From: Chelativorans sp. J32
GTDB taxonomy: Bacteria > Pseudomonadota > Alphaproteobacteria > Rhizobiales > Rhizobiaceae
Length of the DNA: 64,000 nt
NCBI RefSeq assembly: GCF_000518985.1
Contig: NZ_JAEQ01000002.1
Span: 1 to 64,000, forward strand
Direction of reading: 5' to 3'
Positions 11,601 to 18,902 of the stretch are shown here, in pieces (within the stretch, counting starts at the first letter, position 1; each line of letters begins with the position of its first letter). The translations under genes were made by a program, and so were the position numbers. The notes under the pieces were generated by a model. The model was not told the origin of the DNA, made no database searches, and worked only from the letters and a program-made list of their open reading frames with translations.

Positions 11601-11852
11601 CGGGAGCTTGTGGGCAGTGTCATACCGCGGGGGTTCTCGTTTGTTGTTGGGTTGGTTTCACATGTCATCGAGGAGGTCGATCCCTTCGATGCGCAGGAAG
11701 CCTTGAGCCGGCAACTCGTTGAGAGCCTTAGTCCTGCGGTCAGGAAGGGGTTCGATACACCTGAGAAGGTCACATTCGCGGGTCAAAATCCGACGATTTT
11801 GAGCCGGGTGCAGTTGCACTCGCTTTGGAACGCGGAATGGGCAACTAGCTAA
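8628..11852 (+). CDS. HamB-like superfamily 2 DExH-box helicase
   Basis: 1074 residues. An N-terminal region of about 300 residues without recognisable motifs is followed by SF2 helicase motifs: Walker A LPTGAGKTT (about 325-333), Walker B/DExH VFDECHLL (about 422-429), motif III FLSAML, motif IV/V regions (SIVFVNTK, VATPTLAQGLNLP) and motif VI AAARAGRAG (about 732-740). The motif V/VI form is Ski2/HamB-like. A further C-terminal region of about 300 residues is uncharacterised. The start two bases after the HamA-like gene indicates a two-gene unit. By analogy with Hachiman/AbpAB the helicase would be the DNA-scanning and regulatory partner of the nuclease. Confidence 0.7.
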   Translation: MFDAATAELLRSAPQVPGLNPQDIPALLTRHYANLVSARLRGTSVDEEGASPEDWTLERIADTYELVTSIMDAEHRRASAFVAGTAQQILARRQGAAGVADALPANIDRDRVDPTIAAALLFLAAEQYADANEAASVIRPRRDGQLYEATILSEDIVDLARGQLGSILERAGRWRRPRAGLDLEGEALATLLETLITGLEILAARFLGVPVPEMSAGRFDDSRQAFMRVLELSASNDDTRSDELGGNILNAYAGPHHLASLLIGSHDGVRNAALSVLPPPKGADPEFWQQWLRSRANAFPFVWPNHRAAIAKGFYQTGQSAVVVLPTGAGKTTVSSLKIAGTLARGKKVVFLAPTHALVEQLTDDLQEMFPKDILGSVVSSDFDLLFQSEAQLQEIEVMTPERCLAMLSFAPESFSDVGLLVFDECHLLSPQSGKIRRALDGMLCVLGFNHIAPEADLLFLSAMLKNADEFSEWIGKLVGRPCVCVDLLWKPSRQARGVLIYQDNELEKAKKAAAVVQAAEDKSKGKKAKDLRAPASRQLVARPWAIWGLQHNWLNENTAHCIQSEVLDDTVLLAGDNKYGRINLKPNANQVAVRLAVAAATNGLKSIVFVNTKNDAVSVAGDISDLMGGDVLPTEAEQERWDALKAELGDLKHSLLTGPAIAVPHNSLMLRLERDLAERMFRRADGAKVIVATPTLAQGLNLPAHLAVLAGDKRADADKKGRADLEAHEILNAAARAGRAGHLANGVVLLIPEPIISFKDGKPLEYKVIQKLKSVLPEDDRCVVITDPLEIVLDRLMMGQSLDADVRYTVNRMAALREAEGGEEPTSLFDLKKSLGAFAAHKRLAEAEFDAKIARLKEAIAQVTPEGVDNTIATLASQSGLSMDLLLRLRKRISDGAGSLPVTVEDWLVWTVTWLVEDHDARASLLYDVKRPILGACGKKKDGELTPDALTLILPGLLAWISGAPLAEIEKELGGDPDSSSPTKRMCPRARELVGSVIPRGFSFVVGLVSHVIEEVDPFDAQEALSRQLVESLSPAVRKGFDTPEKVTFAGQNPTILSRVQLHSLWNAEWATS

Positions 11853-12551
11853 GGGTCGTCTTGGTCGAATTGTCGTATCCAAGAGGTTGTTCAGTGCTCG
11901 TTGGCGCTGATGCCTCCGAGGGCGAGTTGGACCTGCGAACGTTTAGGTTCTAGCGCCCGTATCGGGCTCAAGCCGCTGCTAAGCACCAGCTTCCCCGATT
12001 GCTCGTAGATGAGAGTGCGGTTTGCCTGAACACCCCAAACCAGGTCGCTAACCCACCACCATCTTTCCCAAGTCGAACTGTCCGCTTCCGAGTGTAGGCA
12101 ATGTTGGTCCGTACGTCCGAAATGGGGGCGCAAAGCAGTCATTTGCGACCACGTTCCGATGCTCGCTTCGGGTTCAGGCAAAGTTTGCCCAGCGAGAATT
12201 AATCCCAGGCCCTGGTGACGCACACAGGCAGGTAGGCCACGCCAACAGGAGGCTCGATCTAGTTCTCGGGACTTGGGCACGCCTCCTGATGCCGTCTTCC
12301 GCGCAGCAAGCAGAGCTTATTGCCTACTGATGTGCGCCGACGACACGGCACATCGCCTCAAGTCGCCCGCACGTTCAGATGCATTGCCGGCAACCTGAAA
12401 CAATTTGCGCTATTTCGATTCCGAACTCTGGATAAGCGTTACATCGCAAACGGCGTTTGCCGAGGCGTCGTCCGCTGGGCTTAATTTCGTTGAGATGAAG
12501 TGAATGAAGTGCCTGCACGTTATCTCAATGCGAAAAAATTTGCGGTAATCC
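11853..12551. other. Non-coding stretch in the island; dispersed repeat copy at 12113-12136
   Basis: No gene is supported. The open frame at 11891-12280 (minus) has no family resemblance. 12113-12136 is a reverse-oriented copy (22 of 24 identical) of the segment at 579-602. The local sequence also contains several short mirrored words (AAAGCAGTCATTTGCGACC), typical of decayed intergenic repeats. Confidence 0.4.
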
Positions 12552-12635
12552 GATTCAAGGATCGAGAACGCGGATTCAGAATTGCTGAGACCTGATTCCA
12601 AACTCGAAATTTGCGATTCAAGGCTGGAGGAGCGC
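12552..12635. repeat. Four imperfect 21-bp direct repeats, each starting GATTC
   Basis: Units begin at exactly 12552, 12573, 12594 and 12615, each opening with GATTC and carrying a GA-rich centre; units 1 and 4 share GATTCAAGG. GATTC is a GANTC site, the CcrM methyltransferase target in this bacterial group. The 21-bp period equals two helical turns, so a protein bound to all four would sit on one DNA face. The array ends 76 nt before the start of the small gene at 12712. The period of seven codons also makes both strands read as heptads, so a remnant coiled-coil gene is an alternative. Confidence 0.7.
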
Positions 12636-12711
12636 GTTACGAAACGAACGGTGTTTGTCGCTTGCAAGGCCGGAGTTGATCCTGATCACGTGACCAACGA
12701 CGGAGGGTACC

Positions 12712-13053
12712 ATGGCACGAGATCAGGCAAAGCGATTGGAGACGCAACGTGTGCGGCAGCGGGAATATCGGGCGCGGCTCAAGGCAGAAGGCCGTCCGAG
12801 CAACGAAGATCTGGCGCGGGCGCTTCTTGACGTCACGCTGACCCAGCACCTTAAGCTGGGACGTTATGAAGACCTGTTCCGCATCATGGATCTCGTTGCA
12901 AAGCGGCTGCAGGACGTCGGCTTCTCCAGGAAGGCAACACGGGCTGTCTGGTTCGACCTTCAGGATCGCTATGACAGGGGCTGGTCGCTTCTGCGTCAGC
13001 GGATCTCGCTTGCCGAGTTGAACACGCTGCGATGCGAGGATGGGGACGACTGA
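12712..13053 (+). CDS. Small basic protein of unknown function
   Basis: 113 residues, starting at an ATG preceded by GGAGG (12702-12706). The N-terminus is strongly basic (KRLETQRVRQREYRARLKAEGR), the rest looks helical (LGRYEDLFRIMDLVAKRLQD, TRAVWFDLQDRYDRGW) and the C-terminus is acidic. The basic helix could bind DNA, but I recognise no family. Its good ribosome-binding site and ordinary codon use support a real gene. It lies between the 21-bp repeat array and a 12-bp inverted repeat, in DNA that otherwise holds little coding sequence. Confidence 0.65.
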   Translation: MARDQAKRLETQRVRQREYRARLKAEGRPSNEDLARALLDVTLTQHLKLGRYEDLFRIMDLVAKRLQDVGFSRKATRAVWFDLQDRYDRGWSLLRQRISLAELNTLRCEDGDD

Positions 13054-13109
13054 TCAGCTGCTCTGGCTCGGGTTGTCGGCGGTCAAGCGGATTGTTTGAC
13101 GTCAGGCAT

Positions 13110-13165
13110 AACGGCGTTTTCGTTTTTTTGGGCCTGTTCTCCCCATTACTCCAGAAAACGCCGTT
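13110..13165. repeat. Perfect 12-bp inverted repeat around a 32-nt spacer
   Basis: AACGGCGTTTTC (13110-13121) is exactly complementary to GAAAACGCCGTT (13154-13165). The spacer holds a run of seven T. It starts 57 nt after the small gene ends, so a transcription terminator or mRNA-stabilising hairpin is the simplest reading, but the long spacer is atypical for a terminator. A recombination or protein-binding site is possible. Confidence 0.55.
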
Positions 13166-13336
13166 TGCCCCGGAAAGCGATTCAGAGCCGATGGAGATGA
13201 CGCATGATGTTGTTGATATTGGACGCGTCTAACTCTCAGCACCAAAGGGCCTGGAACATGACGGAGAGGGGCGGGTTGCTAGTGGGGATCGAGGCTGCGC
13301 CACTGCAGCCCACGCTTTGCGCCACTAGGCACGCCG

Positions 13337-13537
13337 TCAGGTGTCCGCTGTTTTGTGGCGCCTGTCCCACCTCCTCCTGCGTGGCTTAGGTGCGGGCAGC
13401 CTCAAGTACCCCGTACGGATCAGCCAATCGCAAAGAGCGATCCGGACAGCGAAACTTGTATTCACGATCTGCGCATGGTCCATAAAGCCGCGCAGTGCCC
13501 GATGCTCCATGTGAGTTAGCTCAAACTGCACTTGCAT
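13337..13537 (-). CDS. Possible small hypothetical protein
   Basis: 66 residues from the internal ATG at 13537 (MQVQFELTHMEHRALRGFM), ending in a very basic tail (PKPRRRRWDRRHKTADT). CTGAGG precedes the ATG. I recognise no family and it could be a chance frame; it is kept because the sequence has balanced composition and a plausible start. The flanking stretches 13166-13336 and 13538-13919 hold nothing else that I can support. Confidence 0.3.
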   Translation of the reverse strand: MQVQFELTHMEHRALRGFMDHAQIVNTSFAVRIALCDWLIRTGYLRLPAPKPRRRRWDRRHKTADT

Positions 13538-13919
13538 CCTCAGCCCCCCAGAGCCCACGCACCACAACTGTGGCGGCGTCACCACAGGCTGTGAGAGGCA
13601 GTCTGAAGTCCGGCGTCAGTGGAACCCAATGAGGGACCAAACGATCGCACAGAGAGCTCTGACTGCACGTCCTCCTGCCTGCAGGGGGATATTCTAGCAT
13701 ACGCTTGGCGTCTTAGGTAACGCGCGTGGATTGGTGGGACAAAGCCACGCCTGACCTTACCGATTATTCGATAGGCTAGACGGACGCTCGGTCTGGGCCG
13801 CGTCCTTCAAGTTCAGTCTTGGCGCACTTCAGCATGGATGCGTCCATACTCCGCGCAGGTTGGACACGACCTCCTGCCGGGCTAAGAGCGAGAAGCTCCT
13901 TTCGATCGTCCATCTTTCC
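13538..13919. other. Intergenic region with no recognisable feature
   Basis: About 380 nt between the possible small gene and the end of the SRAP gene. The plus-strand open frames here are antisense to the SRAP gene or lack start signals. No repeat, RNA gene or clear terminator was seen. Confidence 0.35.
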
Positions 13920-14579
13920 TCACATCAAGCTGGGTTGGTCCTGTTCGACCGGAAGAAGAATGAGGCCGTCGTTTGGCAGTGGGCGCTGGAGGTGTTTAGC
14001 CTCCTCCCACGGGGCTCGAAGCCAGACGTCCATCTCTTCGGTCGTCGTCAGAACCACGGGCATTGCCTTGGGATGGATTGGTCCGACGACGTCGTTCGGC
14101 TCCGACGTGAGGAAGCCAAACAGCTGATGCGTGCCCGATCGAGGGTTACTTACCGAGCCGCGTTCGCCACTCCATTCGGTCCAAATCCCGGCGAACACAG
14201 AGAGCGGCCGATCGTCGTTAATCGCGAACCACCGCTTTCTCTTCTTCGGCTTCGTGTTTTCCCATTCGCAAAACGTGGTCCAAGGAACGAGGCAGCGGTT
14301 CGTCGGCCCCAGCCATCGCCGCCAGTGCGGCGAGGCAGTGTTGCGGATATTGGTGACGCCTGTGTCCGGCCTTCCATTGGTGACAAACGGTGGCGAAGGC
14401 ATCCCCCAAGTCAGCGCAACGAGCTCGCGTTCACCATCCGCTCCCGTTCGAATGACGGGTGCGGGACGATCGGGATAAACGTCGAGGCCCGGTTCCAAAT
14501 TACCAAACAGGTCTCGGCCGATGTGAAACAGCCGCCGCATCGCTTCTTGGGTCGTCGTCAGATTGTACAAGTTGCACAT
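13920..14579 (-). CDS. SRAP-domain abasic-site processing protein (YedK/HMCES family)
   Basis: 219 residues. It begins MCNLYNLT; once the initiator Met is removed, Cys2 becomes the N-terminal catalytic residue that forms a thiazolidine DNA-protein crosslink with abasic sites in single-stranded DNA. Other expected residues are present: asparagine in TNIRNT (about 77-80), glutamate E105 in WTTFCEWE, and histidine H169 in [10 protein letters not shown]. Length matches the family. The protein shields abasic sites during replication. Extra SRAP copies are frequent on mobile elements, and this one sits inside the island. Confidence 0.9.
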   Translation of the reverse strand: MCNLYNLTTTQEAMRRLFHIGRDLFGNLEPGLDVYPDRPAPVIRTGADGERELVALTWGMPSPPFVTNGRPDTGVTNIRNTASPHWRRWLGPTNRCLVPWTTFCEWENTKPKKRKRWFAINDDRPLSVFAGIWTEWSGERGSVSNPRSGTHQLFGFLTSEPNDVVGPIHPKAMPVVLTTTEEMDVWLRAPWEEAKHLQRPLPNDGLILLPVEQDQPSLM

Positions 14580-14714
14580 ATGATGATCGTGCCATCGGTA
14601 GGAAGACAGTGCAATGCGCGGCGGAAGACCACATCCCGATTGACGAGATACGAAGTTTGTTCCTATTTCGTTCTCATGCCTGAACCATACCGTTATTAAG
14701 GGCTGCCGCCACTC

Positions 14715-14984
14715 ATGCTCTCGGATGCGGTCCGCAACGGCTCGCTTCTCAAGCTTCGTTGCGTAGGCTGTTCACCTGCCCGGTGGTACCACCCGGGAGA
14801 CTTGATGCAGCTCTTCGGAGATATCCCAGCCCTCAATATCGAGCGGAAGATGAAGTGCCCGGCGTGTGGCGGTCACCCATTCGTTGAGGTGAAGTCACTG
14901 TCCGCGGAGGAGCGCCTGCAGATTAAGGTGAGAAGGCTTCATCGCACCTGGTGGGTGCGACGTGTGGTTTGGCGTGAAGAATAA
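14715..14984 (+). CDS. Small zinc-ribbon-like protein
   Basis: 89 residues with two Cys pairs, LRCVGC (near 14-19) and KCPACGG (near 48-54), separated by about 30 residues, followed by a basic tail ([16 protein letters not shown]). The CxxC-x30-CxxC arrangement is that of a zinc ribbon. Similar short proteins are common as unnamed genes in rhizobial genomes. It is divergent from the SRAP gene, with 135 nt between them. Function unknown. Confidence 0.6.
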   Translation: MLSDAVRNGSLLKLRCVGCSPARWYHPGDLMQLFGDIPALNIERKMKCPACGGHPFVEVKSLSAEERLQIKVRRLHRTWWVRRVVWREE

Positions 14985-15324
14985 TGCGGAGATTGATCGA
15001 AGCAGTTCTGCTCTGGGGAAGAGATGGATGTGATGAGACCTGCTTTAGCGATCTACACCCACTGGGAGGATGGCCGAACGGTTCTATTGTTCGTCGTGTG
15101 ATTCAGCGTTTAGCTGGCTGGGGAGAGCCGCGACGATACCAGTGTGAAAGGGGTCCGAGCGTACGCTTTGTCATTGGTCATCAGCCAATGGCAGGACGTC
15201 TTCACTATCCTTCGCGTGCCGGCAGTTTGGGTCGGCTCTCTACGCACCCAAAAATCCGGCGTCAAGTCTGGCAGACGTCTGCGCCTTGTGCTCACAGCGA
15301 ACGCTCGCCTTTGCGCCTTCAAGT
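14985..15324. other. Intergenic region, no supported gene
   Basis: 340 nt between the zinc-ribbon gene and the 3' end of the integrase gene. An ATG overlaps the preceding stop codon (14984) and opens a frame to 15352, but that frame overlaps the integrase end, has odd composition and no recognisable domain, so I do not call it. Confidence 0.4.
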
Positions 15325-17388
15325 CTACTTTCGGCCCAACTTTTCTCTGTAATAGACGGACCAGTTCGCCGAGTTCAACCACGGTTTCAGCACCCTCAGC
15401 TCTCCCCTATCTGCCCGCTCCTTAGAGGGCATAAGAAGCTCCGCGATCAGGTTGATTTCTGGGGACAGGATTTTGGCGAACTCCGTCAGATCATGATTGG
15501 TCAACCGCTGCTTTCGCCCGTATCGGGACGGTATCTCGTTGTTTCCTGTGTGCCCCATCAGCTTTCGGCGTGCGGCGTCCTTGATCTTGGAGTTGTCGAT
15601 CAGCTCGGCAAACCAGTGGCGGGACGAATAGAGTGTGACGTCAAATCGTTCGAAGCCGATTTTGCCTCTCAGATATTGGAAGCTCTTTGTCAGGGGTTGG
15701 CCCCATCTCATCTCCCCGCCAGGCTTTGGATAGGGCTCCCACTCGGGAAACAGGACCGGACAGCCAATCGATCGCAGATCATCGATCCGATCAAGCAGGC
15801 CCAAGTCGAGAAGGAGGGGGTGGAGAGGGATCGTCCGGTGCGACGACTGGGTCTTAAAGCGCTTCACATCTTTACGAGCGACGCGGCCCTTCTTCGGGTC
15901 AAAACCGCGCAGCTGTAGGTAATAGATGCCGCCTTCTGCTTCGATATCGTCGAGTTCAATCTGCCCAAGCTCTCCTGCCCGCACGCCAGTAAGGAACGAG
16001 ATCACGTAGGCCCAATAGAGGTGGTTCTGAACCAGACAGTCGCCCTTGACCCAGATCCGCTCTGGACTCATGCAGCCAGTGAAGAGGGGTAGCGAGAAGA
16101 TCTTGGTAACTTCCTCAGTCGAGAAGGCGTCCCGCTCGATCGAAACCAGATTTTCGTCGCTCGTCGCAGAAAACTTTGGAAGAGGCAGTCGGTAGAGTTC
16201 CTGCTCGATCAGCCAGCCGAAGAAGCGGGACAGAGCATTGTGGTAGCCGTTCTTCAACCGGGCTTCTGTGAGGCGCTTCAGGTTGTCCCACCCATGCTTC
16301 TGCGCATAGTCGTAGCGTGCCGCAAGGCTCCCGGTATGTTCGCGCGGAATGTTCCTGCGATCAGGGATATGGGGCAGCATTTCATCGAGGGTTTTAGTGG
16401 CCTCCTCATCGAACTCAGCGAGAAGAGGATCCCCCATCTTGTCGATGATGAACTGGACGATCAGCTTCACGATCGATCGCCCATCAGCGTTTCCCCCCTT
16501 CCTGATGTCTGCCTCTTCGTAGGCTGCCAGTGCCTCGGAGAAGCGGAGGGAAGCTTTAAGTGGCGCGGATTCATCCTCCACGCCTACTCTGTGATCTTCC
16601 AGCTGTTCGTCGTCGTTCGCTTGGAAGGAGGGCGATCGTCGTGTGTCCGCCATCACGTCGGAAAGCGAGGTTCGTGAGGGGGCAACGACGATGTTCGGAC
16701 CGTCTGCCCGCTTTGATAGATGCCTGTCACCCGCGTCAAAATCATGCGGTTTCGGCTTAAGGGCCTCGTTATGCGAAATTGTGAGCGGGTCGGCAGCGTG
16801 CGCCGGGAAAACTGGCGTCTCAGGAGAAAGCGGCACAACGGGGATGTGGCTTGCTTGGACTGCTCCCAACGAGATTGCCATCTGCATGTCCGCCCGTCCG
16901 CGTTCGTACTGTAGAATTCCCTCGACTCGTCTGCTCAGCGCTTCGGCTTTGACGTTCTGACGCACGAAGAGCTCAAACAATGGTCGGAACTCTGGTTCGA
17001 TCATGTCCGGATCGCACCCTTGCGCTTTCGCGCGTCGAGTGAGGTTCTTGAGAAGTTCCTCGAAGTTGCGGCGAGCGACCAGGCGGTCCTCCGATATCCG
17101 GATTGGGTCTGCTAAATATAGACGCAGCTGACGGACGTTTTTTTGGAACAAGTCCACGTAGTCGACGCTATCGTTCATCCGGTGCAACCATCCCAGGCAC
17201 TCTGCAAGTCGTATTCGTGCCTGAAGATAGTCGCTGGTTCTTAACGACGCCCTGTAGAGGCGAAGCCCGCTAAGCGAGACCATGGGCTGGGGGAGTCGAA
17301 CCTGCATGTAATAACGCCCGTCGCGTCGGGACATATAAGAAGGCAACGCCATTGCATCTCCCACGTACATCTGCGTGAGATGACTCAC
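15325..17388 (-). CDS. Tyrosine recombinase (site-specific integrase) of the island
   Basis: 687 residues. A long N-terminal part, starting with a short domain found at the start of many proteobacterial island integrases (PSYMSRRDGRYYMQVRLPQP), precedes a core-binding domain and a C-terminal catalytic domain. Catalytic residues: R470 in FLTGVRAGEL, box II LYSSRHW with R590 (Tyr587 stands where His is usual in HxxR), H613 in LMGHTG, and nucleophile Y623 in SRYGRK. Its start is 58 nt from the 3' end of a tRNA-Met gene, the usual position of an integrase that inserts its element into the tRNA 3' end. The element therefore extends leftwards. Confidence 0.9.
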   Translation of the reverse strand: MSHLTQMYVGDAMALPSYMSRRDGRYYMQVRLPQPMVSLSGLRLYRASLRTSDYLQARIRLAECLGWLHRMNDSVDYVDLFQKNVRQLRLYLADPIRISEDRLVARRNFEELLKNLTRRAKAQGCDPDMIEPEFRPLFELFVRQNVKAEALSRRVEGILQYERGRADMQMAISLGAVQASHIPVVPLSPETPVFPAHAADPLTISHNEALKPKPHDFDAGDRHLSKRADGPNIVVAPSRTSLSDVMADTRRSPSFQANDDEQLEDHRVGVEDESAPLKASLRFSEALAAYEEADIRKGGNADGRSIVKLIVQFIIDKMGDPLLAEFDEEATKTLDEMLPHIPDRRNIPREHTGSLAARYDYAQKHGWDNLKRLTEARLKNGYHNALSRFFGWLIEQELYRLPLPKFSATSDENLVSIERDAFSTEEVTKIFSLPLFTGCMSPERIWVKGDCLVQNHLYWAYVISFLTGVRAGELGQIELDDIEAEGGIYYLQLRGFDPKKGRVARKDVKRFKTQSSHRTIPLHPLLLDLGLLDRIDDLRSIGCPVLFPEWEPYPKPGGEMRWGQPLTKSFQYLRGKIGFERFDVTLYSSRHWFAELIDNSKIKDAARRKLMGHTGNNEIPSRYGRKQRLTNHDLTEFAKILSPEINLIAELLMPSKERADRGELRVLKPWLNSANWSVYYREKLGRK

Positions 17389-17445
17389 AGTCGCTCGAAC
17401 CTCCGTTCGATGCTAACTGACTGATCTTTCTGGCTGGCCAACTAG

Positions 17446-17522
17446 TGGTAGCGGAGGAGGGACTCGAACCCCCGACACAAGGATTATGATTCCTCTGCTC
17501 TAACCGACTGAGCTACTCCGCC
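17446..17522 (-). tRNA. tRNA-Met (anticodon CAT), probably elongator
   Basis: 77 nt cloverleaf on the minus strand. Acceptor GGCGGAG/CTCCGCT (one G-U pair), D arm GCTC..GAGC, anticodon stem GAGGA/TCCTT with loop ATCATAA giving anticodon CAT, 5-nt variable loop, T arm GGGGG-TTCGAGT-CCCTC, encoded A73 and CCA. The mature body resembles rhizobial elongator tRNA-Met rather than initiator tRNA. It is the likely attachment site of the island, whose integrase lies at its 3' side. Confidence 0.93.
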
Positions 17523-17558
17523 CTTCAAGTGGTGCCGACCCGACCTGACGACGCGCGG

Positions 17559-17587
17559 ATATAAGGTCCCATGCCGAACGGTGTCAA
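17559..17587 (-). promoter_or_regulatory. Sigma-70-type promoter of the tRNA-Met gene
   Basis: On the minus strand a perfect -35 TTGACA (17582-17587) and a -10 TTATAT (17559-17564) are separated by 17 nt, putting the transcription start about 30 nt before the tRNA 5' end. The rest of the 350-nt stretch to the next gene (17588-17885) shows no gene or clear signal besides the unassigned promoter of the oxidoreductase. Confidence 0.8.
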
Positions 17588-17885
17588 GCGCCCGTATTGT
17601 CTGTTTCCTCATTTCCTCACGTGAGAATTGCTGCCGGTCGACGAAGCGGGTCGTGATGTCGTGGCTCAGCAGATGAAGAACGCACCAGGAAGTCGCATTC
17701 CTAAACGGAGGTTGGAAGGAGGAAACGTCTGCCGGAACGTCTGTAGGAAATGGCTCTGAGGCAGGACGCCCTCCGTCCCTTGTCGTGAGCAGAGGCCCTT
17801 TTCAATGACGGCAAAACAGCATCGGGCTTGAGTTGCGGCCTCTGCATCGATATGTGTCCGGGCAAGCAAATCGTGTGAAGATTGT

Positions 17886-18878
17886 ATGAAGCCGCGTATC
17901 GCCGTTCTCGGGTGTGGATATTGGGGGGCGAACCACATCCGCACTTTAAAGTCGTTGGGTGTTCTTTATGCCGTTTCCGACGCCAATCGGGCGAGGGCGG
18001 AAGGTTTTGCCAGCGAGCAGGAATGCCGAGCCATAGATCCTGACGATCTGTTCCGGGCTTCGGAAGTGGATGCGGTGGTGATGGCGCTGCCGCCGCAATT
18101 CCATGCCCAGAACGCGATCAAGGCGGTGGAAGCCGGTAAGCATGTGCTCGTGGAGAAGCCCATAGCGCTCACTGTGGCCGATGCGGAGCGCGCGGTGCGC
18201 GCGGCGCATGCCGCGAAGCGGATCTATATGGTGGGCCATGTTCTGCGCTTCCATCCGGCTTTCGAGAAGCTGAAGGCCCTCATCGATGCGGGGGAGCTGG
18301 GCGAGGTCCGCTATATCCATTCGCACCGGCTCGGGCTCGGCAAGTTTCACACGGAAAACGATGCGCTTTGGGATCTTGCCCCGCACGATCTTTCCATGAT
18401 CCTTGCCATCACCGGCGCGCCGCCGGTCGAAGTGCGCGGCGAGGGGGCGGCTCTGCTTGACCACCTCAGCGATTTTGCGCATTTGCATATGCGCTTTGCG
18501 AACGGATTGAGAAGCCACCTCTTCGCTTCCCGCCTCAATCCCTATCGCGAGCGGCGGCTCACCGTCGTCGGCAGCAAGGCAATGGCCGTCTTCGACGATG
18601 TCGAGCCCTGGGATCGCAAACTCGCGATCTACCGCCATGCCATCTGGCAGGACAGCGGCCAATGGGCCTTTACCACCAATGAGCCCACTTACGTGCCCGT
18701 TGAAGAAGGCATGCCACTCACCCGGGAGCTCCAGCATTTCATGGATTGCATCGAGAACAAGCAGGAGCCGCGGACCACAGGTGAGGAGGCAATCGAGGTT
18801 CTGCGCATCCTCACCGCCGGCACGATCATCCACAGCCGCCACAAGGCTGATTTTCTGGCCCAGCAGGCTGGGCAGTAG
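17886..18878 (+). CDS. Gfo/Idh/MocA-family NAD(P)-dependent oxidoreductase
   Basis: 330 residues. The N-terminal Rossmann fold opens with RIAVLGCGYWGANHIRTL (GxGxxG), followed by the family's EKP motif (KHVLVEKPIALT, lysine needed for catalysis) and the C-terminal substrate domain with LGEVRYIHSHRLGLG and WDLAPHDLSMI. It resembles the UDP-N-acetylglucosamine/sugar dehydrogenase branch (WlbA-like) more than inositol dehydrogenases, but the substrate cannot be told. It stands alone, first after the island junction, and converges with mnmA. Confidence 0.85.
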   Translation: MKPRIAVLGCGYWGANHIRTLKSLGVLYAVSDANRARAEGFASEQECRAIDPDDLFRASEVDAVVMALPPQFHAQNAIKAVEAGKHVLVEKPIALTVADAERAVRAAHAAKRIYMVGHVLRFHPAFEKLKALIDAGELGEVRYIHSHRLGLGKFHTENDALWDLAPHDLSMILAITGAPPVEVRGEGAALLDHLSDFAHLHMRFANGLRSHLFASRLNPYRERRLTVVGSKAMAVFDDVEPWDRKLAIYRHAIWQDSGQWAFTTNEPTYVPVEEGMPLTRELQHFMDCIENKQEPRTTGEEAIEVLRILTAGTIIHSRHKADFLAQQAGQ

Positions 18879-18902
18879 TCGACGGTGGGTGCCCCCACTG
18901 TC

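Noticed and set aside
11891-12280. Possible 129-residue gene on the minus strand
   Set aside because: Contains a dispersed repeat copy and shows no family pattern or clear start; treated as non-coding.
12552-12635. A CRISPR array
   Set aside because: Repeats are 21 bp, imperfect and directly adjacent, with no unique spacers and no cas genes.
12410-12667. Minus-strand frame with SSLES-type heptads
   Set aside because: Starts with TTG without a ribosome-binding site; the heptads are the translation of the 21-bp repeats.
14984-15352. Frame starting on the stop codon of the zinc-ribbon gene
   Set aside because: Overlaps the integrase 3' end and has no recognisable domain.
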